Shown piece by piece: positions 14,425 through 15,676 of a DNA stretch of 15,676 bases (position 1 is the first letter of the stretch; each line of letters starts with the position of its first letter). Origin of the DNA: Anaerolinea thermophila. Its GTDB lineage: Bacteria; Chloroflexota; Anaerolineae; Anaerolineales; DRKV01. The position numbers were made by a program, and so were the translations under genes. Under the pieces are notes generated by a model that did no database searches, had not been told where the DNA came from, and saw only the letters and a program-made list of their open reading frames with translations. The DNA is taken from contig DYKW01000022.1 in the NCBI GenBank assembly GCA_020722405.1, forward strand, positions 1 to 15,676, read 5' to 3'.

Positions 14425-15086
14425 GCTTCGCCTCGTAAAACAACCCGATAAATGGGGCACTGGTAATGCAAGGTGCGTTGACAGTTGCGCGGTACGTCGG
14501 AGAGCGGCATGATGTCCACTTTCTTGAGCGTACGCACCAAGTGGCACAGTGGCAACCCAACCACGCTGGCATAGCAGTCCTCCAGATGCACGACCGGGCG
14601 AAAACCACGATGCTGAATGGCATATCCGCCAGCCTTGTCCAACGGGTCGCCGGTAGCCACATAAGCGCGTAGTTCTTCATCAGAAAAATCTCGCATCGGC
14701 ACATCGGTAATGCACAAATCTTCTTCCAGCCTGTCATCCGCAGGGACATATACGGCCAATGCCGTGTACACCTGATGGGTACGACCGCGCAATCGCCGCA
14801 ACATGGCTTCTGCTTCGGTCATGTCGACCGGCTTTCCTAAAATATCACCGTTGTCTACCACAATCGTGTCCACACCAATCACCACGCTACCGGAGCGCAC
14901 CTGAGGAGCAACTATCTGCGCTTTACTCCTTGCCATGCGACGAACGTATTGTTCCGCAGATTCTCCGGGCAGGATACGCTCGTCGATATCTGCACTGATA
15001 ACATGAAACATCCAGCCGCCCAACACCATTAGTTCTCGCCGGCGCGGAGAATTAGAAGCCAATACCAACATGGTTTGGGAACTCAC
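14421..15086 (-). CDS. maf: Maf family nucleoside triphosphate pyrophosphatase
   Basis: Cytoplasmic enzyme of the Maf/HAM1 superfamily that hydrolyses non-canonical or specific pyrimidine nucleoside triphosphates, with links to septum inhibition. The hallmark ASNSPRRREL lies at residues 10-19, the catalytic region GVDTIVVDNGDILGKP follows, and GDPLDKAGGYAIQHRG completes the site. I chose the GTG at 15086 (221 residues) because GGAGG stands 5 bases before it; an ATG five codons later and one sixteen codons earlier are alternatives. The C-terminus is about 25 residues longer than usual and carries two cysteines (PRNCQRTLHYQC). It overlaps the PBP start by four bases. A TACAAT on the minus strand near 15160 is a possible -10 but lacks a good -35. 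Confidence 0.93.
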   Translation of the reverse strand: MSSQTMLVLASNSPRRRELMVLGGWMFHVISADIDERILPGESAEQYVRRMARSKAQIVAPQVRSGSVVIGVDTIVVDNGDILGKPVDMTEAEAMLRRLRGRTHQVYTALAVYVPADDRLEEDLCITDVPMRDFSDEELRAYVATGDPLDKAGGYAIQHRGFRPVVHLEDCYASVVGLPLCHLVRTLKKVDIMPLSDVPRNCQRTLHYQCPIYRVVLRGEA

Positions 15087-15177
15087 TTTTACCTCCAAAA
15101 AATCAAGACGCCTTGACAATTTGATTTCGTGCACTCATAGAGCATCTTGAAAGCCAATTGTACCCCAATTCCGTATC

Positions 15178-15210
15178 TGTTTACCGCAGAGCCCGCGGAG
15201 AACGCAGAGA
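15178..15210 (+). repeat. Left inverted repeat flanking the GxxExxY gene
   Basis: TGTTTACCGC, eight extra bases, then CGGAGAACGCAGAGA on the plus strand. The same two blocks, without the extra bases, occur in the opposite orientation at 15593-15616, on the other side of the GxxExxY pseudogene. The stop codon of the reconstructed reading frame falls inside this repeat (15181-15183). Confidence 0.7.
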
Positions 15211-15584
15211 CTCTGGAAAGTCATTCGCCACCCGGCGAATGCCATCCTTCAGGCAGGACCCTGACATTGCAGTTGATCAGCAAGCCCACCTTGCAACCAG
15301 AAAGATTCAGGTAGGAAAGCAACTGAGCCTGATGAATCAGCATCACCTCGACAATGACCGCTTCTTCGACGAGAAGATCCAAGCGGTAGCCACAATCCAG
15401 TTTGACCTCCCGATAGACCACGGGCAGAGGTTTCTGTTGTTCCACCTTCAGGCCGCGTTGGGCCAAAAGTCAGACAGGCTTCATACGCCGACTCCAGAAG
15501 GCCAGGCCCCAGAGCGCGGTGCACTTCAATAGCGGCACCGATAATGCTCTCCGTGATCTGGTCAAGATTTTCCTGTTCTGTCAT
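15181..15584 (-). pseudogene. GxxExxY family protein (PDDEXK_3-like), frameshifted pseudogene
   Basis: Pieces of one GxxExxY protein lie in three frames. The first, from the ATG at 15584, reads MTEQENLDQITESIIGAAIE, then HRALGPGLLESAYEACL with the name-giving GLLESAY. Near 15470 the frame changes, as if about five bases were lost, and continues QRGLKVEQQKPLPVVYREVK, CGYRLDLLVEEAVIVEV. At about 15340 roughly eight residues expected after VIVEV appear to be missing in frame. It resumes HQAQLLSYLNLSGCKVGLLI. Near 15250 one extra base shifts to a third frame encoding KDGIRRVANDFPESLR and a stop at 15181. Family members are about 125-145 residues with a suspected nuclease-like fold and unknown function. 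Three lesions make this a pseudogene rather than a single sequencing slip. Confidence 0.8.
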
Positions 15585-15592
15585 CTCAGCGC

Positions 15593-15616
15593 TCTCTGCG
15601 TTCTCGGCGGTAAACA
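15593..15616 (-). repeat. Right inverted repeat flanking the GxxExxY gene
   Basis: On the minus strand this reads TGTTTACCGC then CGAGAACGCAGAGA, ending 8 bases before the ATG of the GxxExxY pseudogene; read in frame it encodes the TAENAESAE-type peptide. It is the inverted counterpart of 15178-15210. No target-site duplication is obvious around the pair. Confidence 0.7.
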
Positions 15617-15676
15617 AATACCCAGCAATTCCAAATCTGGAGCAAGAAAAGCCAAAAAACAAAGGCCACAGATTTA

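Noticed and set aside
15148..15180. TACAAT upstream of maf as part of a promoter.
   Set aside because: No acceptable -35 at 16-18 bases; kept only as a remark in the maf entry.

Overview
The window reads as chromosomal DNA of a free-living bacterium, most likely a member of the Chloroflexota (Anaerolineae-like). That placement is an inference. It rests on two large peptide-type solute-binding lipoproteins whose lipid-anchor cysteine is followed by a Val/Thr-rich linker ending in TPEP, on a lipoprotein-type class B penicillin-binding protein next to maf and rsgA, and on a degraded GxxExxY gene. Every gene that can be supported lies on the minus strand, so transcription runs from high to low coordinates.

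Right part (15676 to 11256): a decayed GxxExxY gene bracketed by inverted repeats, then a tight housekeeping operon of maf (nucleotide pyrophosphatase), a penicillin-binding transpeptidase lipoprotein and rsgA (ribosome-assembly GTPase). The first two overlap by ATGA, and rsgA starts one base after the PBP stop.

Middle (11210 to 4763): a complete oligopeptide/dipeptide-type ABC importer in the order oppD, oppF, oppA, oppB, oppC. A sigma-70-type promoter precedes oppD. A second promoter with a palindrome in its spacer precedes oppA. A strong stem-loop separates oppA from oppB, and a canonical intrinsic terminator follows oppC.

Left-middle (4759 to 2689): a lipoprotein of unknown, beta-propeller-like character, an ECF sigma factor and an overlapping 89-residue protein, which look like one transcription unit. 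The oppC terminator ends three bases before the lipoprotein start codon and sequesters its only SD-like sequence.

Left (2489 to 1): a second, stand-alone solute-binding lipoprotein with its own promoter, long leader and terminator-like stem-loop, then possibly the first codons of another gene at the edge. It has no permease or ATPase beside it and may share the OppBCDF machinery or serve one elsewhere.

I see no tRNA, rRNA, CRISPR array, insertion sequence or obvious defence system. The most interesting non-coding signals are the long leaders of the two binding-protein genes. Both carry a near-identical 14-base, anti-SD-complementary motif about 100 to 113 bases before the real start codon. 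The terminator/start overlap at 4763-4802 is the other one.
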